A DNA stretch of 43,377 bases from an uncultured Pelagibacteraceae bacterium (GCA_902513955.1 CABXOW010000011.1:1-43377); one strand, 5' to 3'. Counted from the first letter of the stretch, positions 1 to 9,065 are shown. Notes: generated by a model not told the origin, from the letters alone. Made by a program: numbers and translations.

Positions 1-58
1 CTATCTTGCTAGGTCTATTTGAATTTTCTATCTTAAGTTCACTTATATAATCACCCAT
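1..58 (-). CDS. 5' end of an unidentified protein (cut by window edge)
   Basis: An ATG at 58 reading leftwards opens a frame that stays open to the window edge and encodes 19 residues beginning MGDYISELKI. It starts 18 bases after the stop of the TRAP permease, behind an AAGTGG stretch that could act as a weak ribosome binding site. It would therefore be the next gene of the same minus-strand operon. Too little is visible to name a family. A universal stress protein or another accessory gene would fit genes often seen after TRAP permeases, but that is only a guess. Confidence 0.45.
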   Translation of the reverse strand, partial: MGDYISELKIENSNRPSKI

Positions 59-76
59 TTCAAAACCACTTTAATT

Positions 77-2254
77 TTATTGTCCGTTCCATTTTAGATT
101 ATCAACAATAATTTTATTATTTTCATTAACTAAACTAATTCCATAATCTTCTAAATTATACTCTTTTTCAAAAGTATTTTTATCAATTACAAATAACTTA
201 TATCTTTCACCATAAGGGCTCGGTCTAGTAATTTTAAAACGTACTTCTTTTTTTGGATCTAAAACAACAGCATTAATTTTATTAATATCTTGGTAATTAT
301 ATTTTGGATAAAATTTATTAAGAACAAACTCTGGTGAGAGCAATGAAATAGATATAATCAAAAAAATAATTATCTCATACCATTTTAATTTATTAATAAA
401 CCAGCCTTGAGTTGCTGATGTAAATACCAATATTCCTGCTAAAGAAGTTGTTATTACAACTAATGCATGCCAAATATTTTCTATTCCAATCAAAAGTAGC
501 TCGTGGTTAAATAAAAAAACAATTGGGAGAATACCTGTTCTTAAACTATACCAAAAAGCTTGTATTCCTGTTTTAAGTGGATCACCTCCAGAAATAGCGG
601 CTGCCGCATAAGAAGCTAACCCAACTGGTGGAGTAACATCTGCCATTAATCCAAAATAAAAAACAAATAAATGAACTGCTATTAGCGGAAAAATAAATCC
701 AGACGCATTTCCGACATCTACCAAAACAGTTGCCATTAATGATGCAACAACTACATAATTTGCAGTTGTTGGTAATCCCATTCCTAACAATAAACATAAT
801 ATTATTGTTAAAAATAATAATATTGTGACATTATCTTTAGCGATAGACTCTATAACTATGATTAAATTTGTGCTTAAACCCGTTGATCCAACAGCTCCAA
901 CTATTATTCCAGCTGTTGCTATGGCTATTCCAACACCAACCATATTTAAGGCACCTTTTTCAAAACCAACAATAGTTTGATTAAACCATATTTTGAGAGC
1001 GTCTTTAGAAAAAGAATTTTTGATAAGTAAATAAACTAAATTAACTAAAATCAAAGAGACCGTAGCATAAAAAATAGAATAAGACGCGGTGAACCTTAAG
1101 TAAACTAACATATAAATTAAGACAAAGATTGGAATTAAGAAGTGAAGTCCTGATAAAAATGTTTTTTTCAAATTTGGTACATCTGCATCATCCATCCCTT
1201 TTAAGTTTAATTTTAAAGCCTCAAGGTGAGATATATAAAATAGTGCAATATAAGAAATTATTGCTGGTAAAAAGGCATGTTTTACAACTTCAAAATAAGT
1301 AACACCAATAAAACTTGCCATAACAAATGCTGCAGCACCCATAACTGGTGGCATAATCTGACCATTAACAGAAGATGAAACCTCTATGGCGCCTGCTTTT
1401 TCTTTTGAAAATCCAGTTTTTTTCATAATTGGAATTGTAAAGGTTCCAGTAGTAACAGTGTTTGCAATTGAAGATCCTGATATTAAACCTGTCATTCCAG
1501 AACCTAGGATTGCGGCTTTCGCGGGTCCCCCCCTCATTTTGCCAACCATTGCAAATGCCAAATCTAAGAAATATTTTCCACCACCCGCTGTTTCTAAAAG
1601 AGCACCAAATAATACAAATAAAAAAATAAAATCTACTGAGACTCCTATTGGAATTCCAAATATAGCCTCTTGATCTAACCATTGAAAACCCACTAATCTA
1701 TTAAGTGAAAGTCCACCATGAGAAATTATTTCAGGTGCATATCTTCCAAAATATGAAAATAATAAAAAACAAACTGCAATTATTACTAATGGTAAGCCTA
1801 TTGCTCTTCTTGTTGCTTCAAGTAAAATTATAATACCAAAGCTGCCAATAATTAACTCTATAGGTAATTTAAAACTATCTCCTATTACAATACTTAATAA
1901 AACACCTCCACGATCAACTAACTGATCATAAAATATATATATATATAAACAAGAAAAAGCTCCGATAAAACTTATTAAAATATCAAATACAGAAATTTTT
2001 TTTCCTTTAGAAATTGGGTAAATTAAAAATGCTAAAGTTAATGCAAAACCAAGGTGAATTGCTCTTGCTGGCAATCCTTTAAACATTCCAAAATTAAAAA
2101 TGAAAGGAAATGGAGATGCATACCAAAGCTGAAATAACGACCAAATAATTGCAATTGCTGCAACAATCTTTAAATGTAAACCTGTAAGATTTTTTGTTGG
2201 AGACAAATCATCATTAATTTTATCTTTTACTTTTTCGCTAATGCTTTGACTCAT
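77..2254 (-). CDS. TRAP transporter fused permease (TAXI type, 4TM/12TM fusion)
   Basis: Inner-membrane permease of a tripartite ATP-independent periplasmic transporter, driving solute uptake with an ion gradient together with the binding protein encoded just upstream. The 725 residues contain many hydrophobic segments. The N-terminal part (about 25-180) matches the small DctQ-like half. From about 200 the DctM-like large half follows, with the family motif GSGMTGLISGSSIANTVTTG at about 251-270 and the EVSSSVNGQIMPPVMGAAAF block at about 291-310. Length and fusion are as expected for the TAXI-associated fused permeases, which lack a separate DctQ gene. About 75 residues after the last membrane segments form a hydrophilic C-terminal tail. 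The gene lies 75 bases after the binding protein gene, separated by a hairpin. The substrate cannot be read from sequence. Confidence 0.93.
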   Translation of the reverse strand: MSQSISEKVKDKINDDLSPTKNLTGLHLKIVAAIAIIWSLFQLWYASPFPFIFNFGMFKGLPARAIHLGFALTLAFLIYPISKGKKISVFDILISFIGAFSCLYIYIFYDQLVDRGGVLLSIVIGDSFKLPIELIIGSFGIIILLEATRRAIGLPLVIIAVCFLLFSYFGRYAPEIISHGGLSLNRLVGFQWLDQEAIFGIPIGVSVDFIFLFVLFGALLETAGGGKYFLDLAFAMVGKMRGGPAKAAILGSGMTGLISGSSIANTVTTGTFTIPIMKKTGFSKEKAGAIEVSSSVNGQIMPPVMGAAAFVMASFIGVTYFEVVKHAFLPAIISYIALFYISHLEALKLNLKGMDDADVPNLKKTFLSGLHFLIPIFVLIYMLVYLRFTASYSIFYATVSLILVNLVYLLIKNSFSKDALKIWFNQTIVGFEKGALNMVGVGIAIATAGIIVGAVGSTGLSTNLIIVIESIAKDNVTILLFLTIILCLLLGMGLPTTANYVVVASLMATVLVDVGNASGFIFPLIAVHLFVFYFGLMADVTPPVGLASYAAAAISGGDPLKTGIQAFWYSLRTGILPIVFLFNHELLLIGIENIWHALVVITTSLAGILVFTSATQGWFINKLKWYEIIIFLIISISLLSPEFVLNKFYPKYNYQDINKINAVVLDPKKEVRFKITRPSPYGERYKLFVIDKNTFEKEYNLEDYGISLVNENNKIIVDNLKWNGQ

Positions 2255-2280
2255 AACAAAGATGATACCTTATTATAAAA

Positions 2281-2309
2281 AAAAGGCCCGATTAAAAATC
2301 AGGCCTTTT
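2281..2309 (-). terminator. Hairpin between binding protein and permease genes (leaky terminator candidate)
   Basis: Arms 2281-2292 and 2298-2309 pair over 12 positions on the minus transcript, with one G-U wobble (AAAAGGCC... / ...GGCCTTTT), a five-base loop and a following U-rich run. It lies between the stop of the TAXI binding protein and the start of the permease. This is where many transport operons place a partial terminator or 3'-stabilising hairpin, so that binding protein outnumbers permease. Confidence 0.75.
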
Positions 2310-2329
2310 AATTTAATTAAGAGTTTGGA

Positions 2330-3334
2330 TTACATTAATCCAGCTTCTTTATAATATCTTTTAGCACCCTCGTGTAAAGGAGCTGATAAACCATCAGCAA
2401 TCATGTCTTCTTTTTTAAGTGAAGAAAAAGCAGGATGTTGTTTTTTGAAATCATCAAAATTTTCAAATACTGCTTTAACTACTAAATAAACAAGATCTGA
2501 CTCAACCATATTGCTAGTAACTACTGTAGCTTTCACACCAAAAGTTGTAGCATCTTTTTTCTGACCTGTGTAAGTGCCTGCTGGAATTACAGCTTTTGCA
2601 TAGTAATCAGCACCATCAATTAAACCCTGAACTTCAGATCCTGTTAAATTGATAGGTGAAGCTTTTGCTGCACAAGTTGCCGCTTGTTCCATAGCTCCGT
2701 TTGGAAATCCTACAGAATAACCAAAAGCATCTATTTTACCGTCACACAAAGCCTTCACTTGTTCAGATGAAGTTAATTCAGTTGTTGATTTAAAGAAACT
2801 ATTATCAACACCTTTTGCTTTCATTAGCTCTTCCATAGTTCCTCTTTGTCCAGAACCAGGATTACCAATGTTAACAACTTTTCCTTTTAGGCCAGCAAAA
2901 TCTTTAATTTTTGCTTTTTTTCTTGCCCAAATTTGAAAGGGTTCATTATGAACAGAAAATACAGCTCTTAAACCTTTATACTGTTTTCCTTCCCATTTAC
3001 TTGATCCATTTACAGCATGAAACTGCCAATCTGATTGTGCAACACCAAATTGAAACTCACCAGCAGCGATTTGACCAATATTATAGTTTGATCCACCTGT
3101 TGAAGGTGCTGTACATCTGTAAGCTTTGTCTATACCTTTTTTTCTTCCATGTTCTTTGGCGATTGCAGATTTGTGTAGCATTTTACAAATCGCATTACCC
3201 GTTTGGAAATAAACTCCAGTTGGCCCACCAGTTCCTATCGTGAAAAACTCTGCTGATTTTGCAACACCAGTTAATGATAAAGATGCAGCTAATATCAGTA
3301 AAGCACTTGATAGAGATGTAATTATTTTTTTCAT
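2330..3334 (-). CDS. TAXI-family TRAP transporter solute-binding protein
   Basis: Periplasmic solute receptor that delivers its ligand to the fused permease. The 334 residues start with a signal peptide (charged MKK, hydrophobic stretch to about residue 26, likely cut after VAKSA). The mature protein opens with the TAXI hallmark FTIGTGGPTGVYFQTGNAI. The C-terminus (HEGAKRYYKEAGLM) also matches the usual ending of this family. A strong GGGGG ribosome binding site lies at 3340-3344, about six bases before the ATG, consistent with high expression. Members that have been studied bind glutamate or related dicarboxylates, but the ligand here is unknown. An aminotransferase gene lies 71 bases upstream on the same strand, hinting at an amino acid or 2-oxo acid. 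Confidence 0.93.
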   Translation of the reverse strand: MKKIITSLSSALLILAASLSLTGVAKSAEFFTIGTGGPTGVYFQTGNAICKMLHKSAIAKEHGRKKGIDKAYRCTAPSTGGSNYNIGQIAAGEFQFGVAQSDWQFHAVNGSSKWEGKQYKGLRAVFSVHNEPFQIWARKKAKIKDFAGLKGKVVNIGNPGSGQRGTMEELMKAKGVDNSFFKSTTELTSSEQVKALCDGKIDAFGYSVGFPNGAMEQAATCAAKASPINLTGSEVQGLIDGADYYAKAVIPAGTYTGQKKDATTFGVKATVVTSNMVESDLVYLVVKAVFENFDDFKKQHPAFSSLKKEDMIADGLSAPLHEGAKRYYKEAGLM

Positions 3335-3405
3335 TTTTTCCCCCTATATCGTTATTTTTATAAAACAATTTTAACAACAATTGGTTAGGTATGTATAGTG
3401 AGATT

Positions 3406-4632
3406 TTATATTGATTCTGACCATTTTTTTAGCTTATCGACACCATCAATAATTTTAGGTGCAAAGTTCATAATATGATCATTATCAATTTCTTGATTAT
3501 CTTCAATTTTGTTCATAAATTCTTTGCCATCAAAATCAGTGAAGCTTAATCTTGCTAACATTTTGGTTTGATCAAATCCAAAATCAGTTCCCGGTAACAA
3601 AGCTACTCCTGTATCATTCAATATACAATCACACATTTCTGATGATGAATTAAATTTTTTGTTTAAAAACTCTGGCATTAAATAAAATCCTCCTTGAGGT
3701 TTATTAATTAAAACTTTATTTGATTTTAAATTTTCATAAACATAATTACCAACTGCACTTAAGATATTTCGAGATTTATTTATATAATTTGAATGGTCAT
3801 TTTCATAAGCTTTTATTGCAGCATATTGAATAGGTGCACTAACAGCAGAAAAGGTTTCACTTGCTATCACATTAATCATATTCTTAATTTCAATTAACGA
3901 GTCTGGTATCAAAAAATAACCCAACCTCCATCCTCCAGCTCCGCACCATTTGCTTAATCCAGTGCTAATAATTGTTTTTTCAGGACAAAAATTAGAAATA
4001 GATTGATAATTATCTTCAAAACTTAATTCCGAATATATTTCATCAGACAAAATAATTAGATTATATTTTTCAGCAATACTTGCTATTTCATCTAAATTTT
4101 CACAAATTTGACCAGATGGATTGTTTGGTGAATTTAAGAATAATAAATAATTTTTATTTTTATCTTTCAGGATAATTTCTTCAATTTCTAAAGCTGTTGG
4201 AAACCAATTATTCTCTCTTTTGGTTTGTAAAATTTGTATTTTATTTCTTCCTAATATTGCTTGAGGAGCATATGAAACCCAACTTGGAGCAGGTAATATA
4301 ATTTCTCCATCAAATATAACATGCAATAAAAACATTAATTCTTTTGAACCAGGTCCAATAATTACATTTTCAGATTTATATTCATGATTTTTTCTTTTAG
4401 ATGTATGTTTTGCAACTGCATTTCTTAATTCATAAAGACCTTGCATTGGCAAGTATTTATTTTGGTGTGCGTTATCTTTAAGCTCTTTCACAACATCTTC
4501 AGGAACTTTGAATGGAGATTGCCCAAAACCAAATTTATATATTTTTTTACCTTGCTCCTCTAATCTTCGAGAAGTTTCATTAATCAACAAAGTTGAGGAA
4601 GGTTTTAAATCTTTAACTAAATTTTTTAGCAT
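3406..4632 (-). CDS. PLP-dependent aminotransferase, class I/II
   Basis: Fold-type I aminotransferase of 408 residues, moving an amino group between an amino acid and a 2-oxo acid with pyridoxal phosphate. Visible motifs are NSPNNPSGQ (about 167-175), the cofactor-contacting SDEIYSEL (about 196-203), the Schiff-base lysine at about 228 in STGLSKWCGAGGWRLGYF, and the substrate-carboxylate arginine at about 361 in ARLSFTDFDG. The group includes aspartate, aromatic and methionine aminotransferases; I cannot tell which substrate is used. It is first in a minus-strand run with the TAXI transporter, 71 bases upstream of the binding protein. It may share a transcript or just adjoin. Upstream is a 173-bp divergent gap to the helicase gene. 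Confidence 0.88.
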   Translation of the reverse strand: MLKNLVKDLKPSSTLLINETSRRLEEQGKKIYKFGFGQSPFKVPEDVVKELKDNAHQNKYLPMQGLYELRNAVAKHTSKRKNHEYKSENVIIGPGSKELMFLLHVIFDGEIILPAPSWVSYAPQAILGRNKIQILQTKRENNWFPTALEIEEIILKDKNKNYLLFLNSPNNPSGQICENLDEIASIAEKYNLIILSDEIYSELSFEDNYQSISNFCPEKTIISTGLSKWCGAGGWRLGYFLIPDSLIEIKNMINVIASETFSAVSAPIQYAAIKAYENDHSNYINKSRNILSAVGNYVYENLKSNKVLINKPQGGFYLMPEFLNKKFNSSSEMCDCILNDTGVALLPGTDFGFDQTKMLARLSFTDFDGKEFMNKIEDNQEIDNDHIMNFAPKIIDGVDKLKKWSESI

Positions 4633-4805
4633 TATTGTTTTGTAAATTATTATTATAGAATTAATCTTAATTATGCTAATCTGAGAAAAGTTAATAGCAA
4701 AATGAGAACTTTTTACCCTTCGATTCGGTCATGTTTTAGTCTATTTTTGTTCTTTAACACCAACAATATCTGGTAGGTAAAAAAAAAAGTACACCAAAGG
4801 TAGAA

Positions 4806-7289
4806 ATGACTAAACAAAAAATTACTGCTGTTCTTGGACCTACAAATACAGGGAAAACCCACCTTGCTATTGAGACAATGCTTTCATTTGACTCAGGCAT
4901 GATAGGCTTTCCTCTAAGATTGTTGGCCAGAGAAGTTTACGACAAGGTAATAAAAAAAATTGCTGTAGATAAAGTCGCCTTAATAACAGGTGAAGAAAAA
5001 ATTATTCCAACCAATGCTAAATACTTCTTGTGCACAGTAGAGTCTATGCCAATTGATAAACATTTAGATTTTGTTGCTGTTGATGAAATTCAAATGTGTG
5101 CAGATCATGAAAGAGGTCACATTTTTACAGATAGACTTTTAAATATGAGAGGTGAAAAACTTACCATGCTTATGGGTTCTAATACTATAAAAAATATAAT
5201 TTCAAAATTAGATGGTGATATTGAATTTATAAATAGAGAAAGATTGTCAAAATTAACATATACAGGCCATAAAAAAATTTCGAGAATAAATAGAAAAACG
5301 GTAATAATAGCTTTTTCAGCAGAAGAAGTTTATGCAATAGCTGAATTAATTAGAAGACAAAAAGGTGGGGCAGCGATTGTGATGGGTTCATTGAGTCCAA
5401 AAACAAGAAACGCTCAAGTAGAACTTTATCAGTCAGGTGATGTTGATTTTTTAGTAGCAACTGATGCTATAGGAATGGGTATTAATATGGACCTAAACTA
5501 TGTTTATTTCTCTAATCTTAAAAAATTTGATGGAAAAAAATTAAGAAAATTAAATTTATCTGAAATAGGTCAAATTGCTGGTAGAGCTGGAAGATATTTG
5601 AATGATGGAAGTTTTGGAATTACTGGTGATTGTAAAGAAATTACAGCTGAAGATGTTGAATTATTAGAAAACCATAAATTTAAAGAAATTAGAACTTTAT
5701 TTTGGAGAAATTCGAACTTAAATTTTAATAATCCTTTTAGTTTAATAAAATCTTTAGAAGAAAAACCACAAATGGGATGGTTACAAAAAATTCATGAATG
5801 TGAAGATGAAAAAGCCCTTAAATATTTTTTAAAAGACAAAAGTCTAATAAATTTAGATTTTGATAAAAAATTACTTAGTCTTTTGTGGGAATGTTGTCAG
5901 ATACCTGATTTTGTAAAAAAAACTTACGGAAATCACTATGAGGTCATAGGAAATGTTTTTAAATACTTAAGCAGTGAAAAACAACAAATTACAGATGAAT
6001 TTATGAGATTACAGCTAATAAAGCTCGATAAATTAGATGGAAATGTAGATTCTTTATCAAATAGAATTGCAAATGTGAGAACTTGGTCTTATGTTTCAAA
6101 TAAAAATAATTGGACAGAAAATCAAGACTATTGGATTAAAAAAACAAAGCATCTAGAAGATAGACTTTCAGACAGACTTCATGAAGAACTTACTAAAACT
6201 TTTATTGATAAGAGAGCAAGTGTTCTCGCTAGAGGATTAAAACAAGATATGGAATTCAAAACACAAATACTAAAAAATAATGATTTAATGATAGATGACC
6301 AATTTATTGGAAAAATAAATGGTCTTAAATTAGTACTAGATTTAAAAAAAGGAGCCTTAGAAACAGATATAAAGTCTTTGAAAAAAGCTGCAAGACAAAC
6401 AATTGGGCCAGAGTTAGAAAAAAGAATTCAAATTATTATTGATACAGGCTTGATTGAATTAAATGACGATTTTAAAATTTATTGGAATAATTTTCCCATT
6501 GCTAAATTATCATCTGGTCATGATTATTTGAATCCAAATTTTGAACTCATAATTGATGATGTCATTGAACCTATTCAAAAACAAAAACTTAATGATTATA
6601 TAAATAAATGGATACAAGATAAAATTAATTTAGTTCTAAAAAGCTTAGTTGATCTAAAAAATCTTAAAGATAAAAATTCATCAATCAAAGCTTTAGCATA
6701 TCAACTCTATGAAAATAATGGTGTATTAAAAAGAGAACAAGTCTTTGAATATCTTAAATCACTTGGTCAAAATGAAAGAAAAATTTTAAGAGATTTAGGT
6801 GTAAAATTTGGAAGGTACCATATATTTTTACACCAATTAATTAAACCAGAAGCGGTATCATTAAGAACATTATTATGGAAAAATTTCCATCAAAAATATT
6901 ATGACATTAAGCCACCTACATTTGGTTTAAATTTTTTAGATGACAAAGATCTTAGAAATAAAAACTTTATGCTTTTATGTGGATTTGAAAAATTCGATAC
7001 ACTGTTTGTAAGAATAGACATCCTTGAAAGATTATTCATGCTAATCATAAATTCATCAAATTTAAAAGAAAATAAAGAGATTAAAATTATACCTGAAATG
7101 TTAAATTTATTAGGTTGTAGCAAAGATAATTTCAAAAAACTTTTACAAAAAATGAATTATAAAATATTTGATAAAAATGATGAAACTTTTTTTAAATATA
7201 ATCCAATTAAAAAATTTAAAAGAAATTCAAAAAAAAGAGTTTCTAGTGAAAATCCGTTTAAAATTTTAAAAAATTTGAATCTTGGTTAA
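4806..7289 (+). CDS. SUV3-like superfamily II helicase
   Basis: ATP-dependent helicase of 827 residues related to the mitochondrial RNA helicase SUV3 and its alphaproteobacterial homologues. Motif I is GPTNTGKT (about 11-18), motif II is DEIQM (about 93-97), and motifs IV-V run through GSLSPKTRNAQ to VATDAIGMGINMDL (about 194-230). Motif VI is GQIAGRAGRY (about 255-264). The DEIQ box and the glycine-rich motif VI are typical of the SUV3 group. The C-terminal half, probably RNA-binding, is lysine-rich with no motif I recognise. ATG 4806 follows AAAGGT. It leads a plus-strand set with a TerB-like gene (5-base gap), fdxA and carD. The role is probably RNA unwinding; the substrate is not known. 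Confidence 0.9.
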   Translation: MTKQKITAVLGPTNTGKTHLAIETMLSFDSGMIGFPLRLLAREVYDKVIKKIAVDKVALITGEEKIIPTNAKYFLCTVESMPIDKHLDFVAVDEIQMCADHERGHIFTDRLLNMRGEKLTMLMGSNTIKNIISKLDGDIEFINRERLSKLTYTGHKKISRINRKTVIIAFSAEEVYAIAELIRRQKGGAAIVMGSLSPKTRNAQVELYQSGDVDFLVATDAIGMGINMDLNYVYFSNLKKFDGKKLRKLNLSEIGQIAGRAGRYLNDGSFGITGDCKEITAEDVELLENHKFKEIRTLFWRNSNLNFNNPFSLIKSLEEKPQMGWLQKIHECEDEKALKYFLKDKSLINLDFDKKLLSLLWECCQIPDFVKKTYGNHYEVIGNVFKYLSSEKQQITDEFMRLQLIKLDKLDGNVDSLSNRIANVRTWSYVSNKNNWTENQDYWIKKTKHLEDRLSDRLHEELTKTFIDKRASVLARGLKQDMEFKTQILKNNDLMIDDQFIGKINGLKLVLDLKKGALETDIKSLKKAARQTIGPELEKRIQIIIDTGLIELNDDFKIYWNNFPIAKLSSGHDYLNPNFELIIDDVIEPIQKQKLNDYINKWIQDKINLVLKSLVDLKNLKDKNSSIKALAYQLYENNGVLKREQVFEYLKSLGQNERKILRDLGVKFGRYHIFLHQLIKPEAVSLRTLLWKNFHQKYYDIKPPTFGLNFLDDKDLRNKNFMLLCGFEKFDTLFVRIDILERLFMLIINSSNLKENKEIKIIPEMLNLLGCSKDNFKKLLQKMNYKIFDKNDETFFKYNPIKKFKRNSKKRVSSENPFKILKNLNLG

Positions 7290-7294
7290 TTCTT

Positions 7295-7705
7295 ATGTTT
7301 TTTAAAAAAGATTTACCTAATAAGAAAAAAAATTTTTTAGTTAAAACATGTGCATTATTAATTCATGCTGCTAAAATTGACGAAGACTATACTAAAAATG
7401 AAGAGGAAATTATTAAAAGAACTCTTTTGAAATTAGGAGCTGATGAGAAATATATATATCAGACTATTCAAGATGCAAAAACTATTGAAGAAAATTCTAA
7501 TCAAATTTTAGATTTTACAAAAGAGGTGAAAAACTTTCCTGAGTCTGATAAGATAAATATTATTGAAGCCCTATGGTCAATTATCTATTCGAATAATGAT
7601 GCTGATATGTATGAGACAAATTTGATGAGACGTCTAGCTGGCTTACTATATATTGATAGCTCAACTATGGGAGACATTAAAGATAAAATTAAGAAAAAAT
7701 TATAA
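7295..7705 (+). CDS. TerB-family protein
   Basis: A 136-residue, largely helical acidic/basic protein resembling the TerB (tellurite-resistance B-like) family. The pattern includes [22 protein letters not shown] near residues 24-45, with acidic residues in the first helix region, and [17 protein letters not shown] near 103-119. Family members often bind metal through clustered acidic residues, but their biochemical role is poorly defined and tellurite resistance should not be inferred here. It starts five bases after the helicase stop, and its TAA overlaps the ATG of fdxA by one base, so translation is likely coupled. In other alphaproteobacteria I recall an S4-domain RNA-binding protein at this place. 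Confidence 0.75.
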   Translation: MFFKKDLPNKKKNFLVKTCALLIHAAKIDEDYTKNEEEIIKRTLLKLGADEKYIYQTIQDAKTIEENSNQILDFTKEVKNFPESDKINIIEALWSIIYSNNDADMYETNLMRRLAGLLYIDSSTMGDIKDKIKKKL

Positions 7706-8031
7706 TGACTTATATAGTTAATGATAAATGTATTAAGTGTAAATTAACTGACTGTGTTGATGTTTGTCCTGTCGATTGTTTTTATGAAGGTAAAAATATG
7801 CTTGTAATTAAACCGGATGAGTGTATAGATTGTGGCGTTTGTGAACCAGAATGTCCAGTGGATGCCATTATAGCAGATACTGAACCTGATAGTGAGCAGT
7901 GGTTAGAAATAAATAGAAAATTTTCAGAAATCTGGCCAAATATAAATGAAAAAAAAGATCCCCCTACGGATCACGAAAAATTTAAAAATGAGCAAAATAA
8001 GTACGAAAAATATTTTAAAGAAAATCTTTAA
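7705..8031 (+). CDS. fdxA: 7Fe ferredoxin FdxA
   Basis: Small iron-sulfur electron carrier of 108 residues in the cytoplasm. Cysteines lie at 9, 12, 17, 21, 25, 40, 43, 46 and 50. The [12 protein letters not shown] block (40-51) is a classic 4Fe-4S motif. The first group, with a broken spacing, matches the 3Fe-4S site of FdxA-type ferredoxins. The C-terminal extension after residue 60 ([15 protein letters not shown]) is also typical of FdxA. It overlaps the TerB-like gene by one base, and its last 44 bases overlap the likely start of carD. Electron partners are not encoded nearby in an obvious way. Confidence 0.93.
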   Translation: MTYIVNDKCIKCKLTDCVDVCPVDCFYEGKNMLVIKPDECIDCGVCEPECPVDAIIADTEPDSEQWLEINRKFSEIWPNINEKKDPPTDHEKFKNEQNKYEKYFKENL

Positions 8032-8881
8032 AACTAAATCTAAAACAAAAGTGAAAAAAAAAGTTACAGTTAAAAAAGTAAAAAAAAGTAAAAAAGTAGC
8101 AAAAAAAAAAGTAAAAAAAACAAAAAAAGTTGTTATTAAAAAAACCAAAAAAATTTCTACTAAACCAATTAAAACAAAAAAATCAGTAAAAATTACTGAA
8201 GTAAAAGAAGTGTCAAAAATTGATAACCTAAGAATTTCTAAAAGTAACGAAGTAAAACCTGAAATTAAAAAAGTAAAAAAACAGGAAACTGAAAAAAGAG
8301 AATATAAAATAAAAGACCATGTTGTTTATCCAAAACATGGTGTTGGTCAAATCACTGAATTTAAAAAAATAAATATAGGTGGTATTGATGTTGAAACTTA
8401 CATTATAAAGTTTGAAAAGGACAAAGCTAATGGAATGGTTCCGGTAAATAAACAATCTCACTTAAGACCTTTAGCAACAATTAATCAAGTTAATAAATGT
8501 GTCTCTATTTTAAAAAGTAAACCAAAAATTAAAAGATCTATGTGGAGTAGAAGAGCACAAGAATATGAAGCCAAGATTTCTTCTGGTAAAATTTACGAAT
8601 TAGCAGAAGTAGTAAGAGATTTAAATAAAGGTGATGATCTTATGGTTGATCAATCTTATAGTGAGAGACAATTATTTGAAAAAGCATATGAGAGAATTTT
8701 ATCAGAGTTTCAAATTGTGTTGAATCTATCATTAGAAGATACACAAAAGAAACTTGATAAAGCTTTAAAAAGAAACCTGAGTAGCCAAGCTAAAACCATA
8801 GCTTCTACTCCAAAATCATCTACAACAGAATTACCTGTTGAAGAACCTATTACTGATCCAGACGAAAATTTAGACGAATAA
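7988..8881 (+). CDS. CarD/CdnL-family transcription regulator with H1-like lysine-rich N-terminal tail
   Basis: The core (about 104-270) is a CarD/CdnL protein: the RNA-polymerase interaction fold opens with [17 protein letters not shown] and is followed by the helical DNA-binding domain ([19 protein letters not shown] region onwards). CarD proteins bind RNA polymerase beta and stabilise open promoter complexes. This one carries an extra tail of about 100 residues in which 33 of the first 70 are lysine, with Val/Thr/Ser between, like histone H1 or AlgP tails. A short acidic C-terminus ([13 protein letters not shown]) follows. ATG 7988 (297 residues) overlaps fdxA by 44 bases. An in-frame ATG at 7946 would add 14 residues. 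Long poly-A runs in the tail could allow slippage. Confidence 0.88.
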   Translation: MSKISTKNILKKIFKTKSKTKVKKKVTVKKVKKSKKVAKKKVKKTKKVVIKKTKKISTKPIKTKKSVKITEVKEVSKIDNLRISKSNEVKPEIKKVKKQETEKREYKIKDHVVYPKHGVGQITEFKKINIGGIDVETYIIKFEKDKANGMVPVNKQSHLRPLATINQVNKCVSILKSKPKIKRSMWSRRAQEYEAKISSGKIYELAEVVRDLNKGDDLMVDQSYSERQLFEKAYERILSEFQIVLNLSLEDTQKKLDKALKRNLSSQAKTIASTPKSSTTELPVEEPITDPDENLDE

Positions 8882-8923
8882 AAAAAACGCCTCTCATACA
8901 AATTGTAATGAGAAGCGTTTTTT
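8881..8923. terminator. Bidirectional intrinsic terminator between carD and the small basic protein gene
   Basis: Arms 8886-8897 and 8908-8919 pair over 12 positions with one imperfect pair: C/A on the plus transcript, a U-G wobble on the minus transcript. An A-run lies on the left and a T-run on the right, so each strand sees a hairpin plus U-tract. It sits in the 60-base gap between two convergent genes and probably ends both. Confidence 0.85.
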
Positions 8924-8941
8924 GTAAAGATTACTAAGTTA

Positions 8942-9043
8942 CTATCTTTTTCTTCTTTTCTTAGCTTTCTTAGCTTTTTTCTTAGTTTTCTTAGCTGCTT
9001 TTCTTCTAGTTTTTTTAGCAGCTTTTTTTCTTTTCTTAGGCAT
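8942..9043 (-). CDS. 33-residue Lys/Arg-rich protein (histone-tail-like)
   Basis: A complete small gene: ATG at 9043, TAG at 8942-8944, and a good GGGAG ribosome binding site centred near 9051. It encodes 33 residues, 17 Lys and 6 Arg, the rest almost all Ala and Thr, starting MPKKRKKAAKK and ending KKRRKR. The composition is that of an H1-like or protamine-like nucleic-acid-binding tail. There are no acidic, hydrophobic or aromatic residues except Met1. It is preceded by a promoter-like sequence with a perfect TTGACA and followed by the shared terminator, so it looks like its own transcription unit. Binding of DNA or RNA is inferred only from composition. It faces carD, whose N-terminal tail has a similar composition. 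Confidence 0.75.
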   Translation of the reverse strand: MPKKRKKAAKKTRRKAAKKTKKKAKKAKKRRKR

Positions 9044-9065
9044 CTTTAGCTCCCTGTTTAAGTTA

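Noticed and set aside
4702..4776. Short frame MRTFYPSIRSCF... of 24 residues in the gap before the helicase
   Set aside because: No ribosome binding site, length well within chance, and its stop lies before the helicase leader; no signs of a leader peptide with regulatory codons.
7946..7987. Earlier ATG for the CarD-family gene
   Set aside because: It deepens the overlap with fdxA from 44 to 86 bases without a better ribosome binding site, but I cannot exclude it.
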